Source: Dokdonella sp. (GTDB lineage Bacteria > Pseudomonadota > Gammaproteobacteria > Xanthomonadales > Rhodanobacteraceae). Taken from it: a stretch of DNA of 64,000 nucleotides. This document shows positions 63,034 to 64,000 of this stretch, piece by piece (the stretch's first letter is position 1; each line of letters opens with the position of its first letter). The notes under the pieces are model-generated. The model had not been told where the DNA came from, ran no database searches, and was given only the letters and a program-made list of their open reading frames with translations. A program made the position numbers and the translations under genes. Location of the stretch: assembly GCA_024707225.1 (NCBI GenBank), contig JANQAE010000004.1:682001-746000 (forward strand), given 5' to 3'.

Positions 63034-63326
63034 GACTTTTCGCATCGAGCGCGATACGCCGACCGCATCGCGGAAGCGCCTGCCCGCCCTGCGCCAGCAT
63101 GATTGGTTGCGTGGCGTCTGCCCGCGCACGCCGCGCTGCGGGCCGGTCCGCGCCGGCGCATGCGCGCAGACCCTTCCGGTCGAGCCGACGCGATGCCGCG
63201 AGCGCGGTCGCCGACGATCGCGTCCGGGCCCTCGGCGCAGGCCCCGGCGCCGCGGCCATGCGTGCACTGGCTTCGCCCCCGGCGAGCCGCGACAATGCGC
63301 CTCTTTTTCGACCCCTCAGGTGTTCC

Positions 63327-64000
63327 ATGAGCGACGCTTCCGCTTCCGTCCCGGCCGATGCCTCGGTCAAGCCGATCTCGTTGAGCCGCTTCCTGATCGA
63401 GGAGCAGCGCGACAAGGGGCAGATCAATGCCGATCTGCGGCTGCTGATCGAGGTGGTCGCGCGCGCCTGCAAGCGGATCTCGATCGCGGTCGGCAAGGGC
63501 GCGCTCGGCGGCGTGCTCGGCTCGGCCGGCACCGAGAACGTGCAGGGCGAGACGCAGAAGAAGCTCGACGTGCTGTCCAACGAGATCCTGCTCGAGGCCA
63601 ACGAATGGGGCGGCCACCTCGCCGCGCTGGCATCGGAGGAGATGGACGATCCGCATCCGATCCCGAACCGTTATCCGAAGGGCGAATACCTGCTGGTGTT
63701 CGATCCGCTGGACGGCTCGTCGAACATCGACGTCAACATCTCGGTCGGCACGATCTTCTCGGTGCTGCGCTGCCCGGAAGGCGTCACCGATCCGGACGAG
63801 CGCGCGTTCCTGCAACCGGGCACGCGCCAGGTCGCGGCCGGCTATGCGGTCTACGGATCGAGCACGGTGCTGGTGCTGACGCTCGGCGACGGCGTCTACG
63901 CGTTCACGCTGGACCGCGAGCAGGGCGGCTTCGTGCTGACGCAGTCCCGGCTGACGATCCCCGCCGACACCGGCGAGTTCGCGATCAACATGTCCAACCT
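63327..64000 (+). CDS. fbp: Fructose-1,6-bisphosphatase class I, 3'-truncated by the window
   Basis: 224 codons are visible from ATG 63327 and the frame is open at the window end; the usual length is about 335 aa. N-terminal [20 protein letters not shown] and [20 protein letters not shown] are typical. The metal-binding signature [13 protein letters not shown] (125-137) is intact, with EE at 104-105 completing the acidic cluster, and [20 protein letters not shown] follows. The enzyme removes the 1-phosphate of fructose-1,6-bisphosphate in gluconeogenesis. Confidence 0.95.
   Translation, partial: MSDASASVPADASVKPISLSRFLIEEQRDKGQINADLRLLIEVVARACKRISIAVGKGALGGVLGSAGTENVQGETQKKLDVLSNEILLEANEWGGHLAALASEEMDDPHPIPNRYPKGEYLLVFDPLDGSSNIDVNISVGTIFSVLRCPEGVTDPDERAFLQPGTRQVAAGYAVYGSSTVLVLTLGDGVYAFTLDREQGGFVLTQSRLTIPADTGEFAINMSN

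Overview
The window is GC-rich DNA dominated by long ORFs in every frame. Several traits point to a gammaproteobacterium of the Lysobacterales (Xanthomonadales), probably a Dokdonella/Rhodanobacteraceae-like organism: many large secreted proteins that carry a hydrophobic-F-x-D-G-F-D/E motif at or near the C-terminus, CadC-type membrane regulators with TPR tails, a hemP/DUF6607 heme locus, and GTG starts with 4-base gene overlaps. This assignment is inference; the window has no rRNA or housekeeping marker apart from a partial fructose-1,6-bisphosphatase. No tRNA, rRNA, CRISPR array or insertion sequence was found.

Layout. 1-17200: secreted surface proteins. These are a 5'-truncated Kelch/Ig-like/DUF11 protein, a family of FG-GAP/VCBS beta-propeller paralogues (one with two compensating frameshifts, two intact, one decayed), a CadC-like regulator, and two overlapping genes that share a domain. 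17200-24000: a GDPH-motif secreted protein, a YeiE-like LysR regulator divergent from a YeiH-type transporter (both frameshifted), a DUF4440 protein, a small membrane protein and a MATE exporter. 24000-28800: a winged-helix/nSTAND/TPR regulator with a palindrome just upstream, an adjoining DP-EP-like small protein, and a divergent Tyr-rich protein of unknown function. 28815-30330: an A+T-rich island holding one gene that fuses a PD-(D/E)XK nuclease-like domain to an ImmA/IrrE-type metallopeptidase; its right edge appears to have replaced the end of a methyltransferase gene.

31000-35000: an ECF sigma / anti-sigma / two HEAT-repeat protein operon closed by a 16-bp-stem hairpin. 35100-41300: a frameshifted LuxR regulator and two surface proteins (GLUG repeats, DUF11). 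41500-57700: a surface polysaccharide locus of ABC-transporter (Wzm/Wzt) type with two divergent arms. The minus arm carries three GT4 glycosyltransferases, a DUF4214-coiled-coil-methyltransferase protein and a transglutaminase-like protein. The plus arm carries a lipoprotein, a GT39-like membrane protein, the transporter, a GT2-GT4-sulfotransferase fusion, a GT2, a GDP-mannose 4,6-dehydratase-like enzyme and a GT4. 57850-60200: a Fur-box-controlled heme locus (hemP, a hypothetical, DUF6607). 60400-64000: a small secreted protein, a DUF3703 protein, an FG-GAP protein, and the start of fbp.

At least seven genes are broken by single-base indels in or next to short G/C runs although the protein reads on cleanly in another frame. 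This looks more like residual assembly error than true decay, so those genes are described as reconstructed products. The candidates most worth following are the nuclease-metallopeptidase island gene, the nSTAND regulator module, the recurring C-terminal motif family, and the polysaccharide fusion enzymes.
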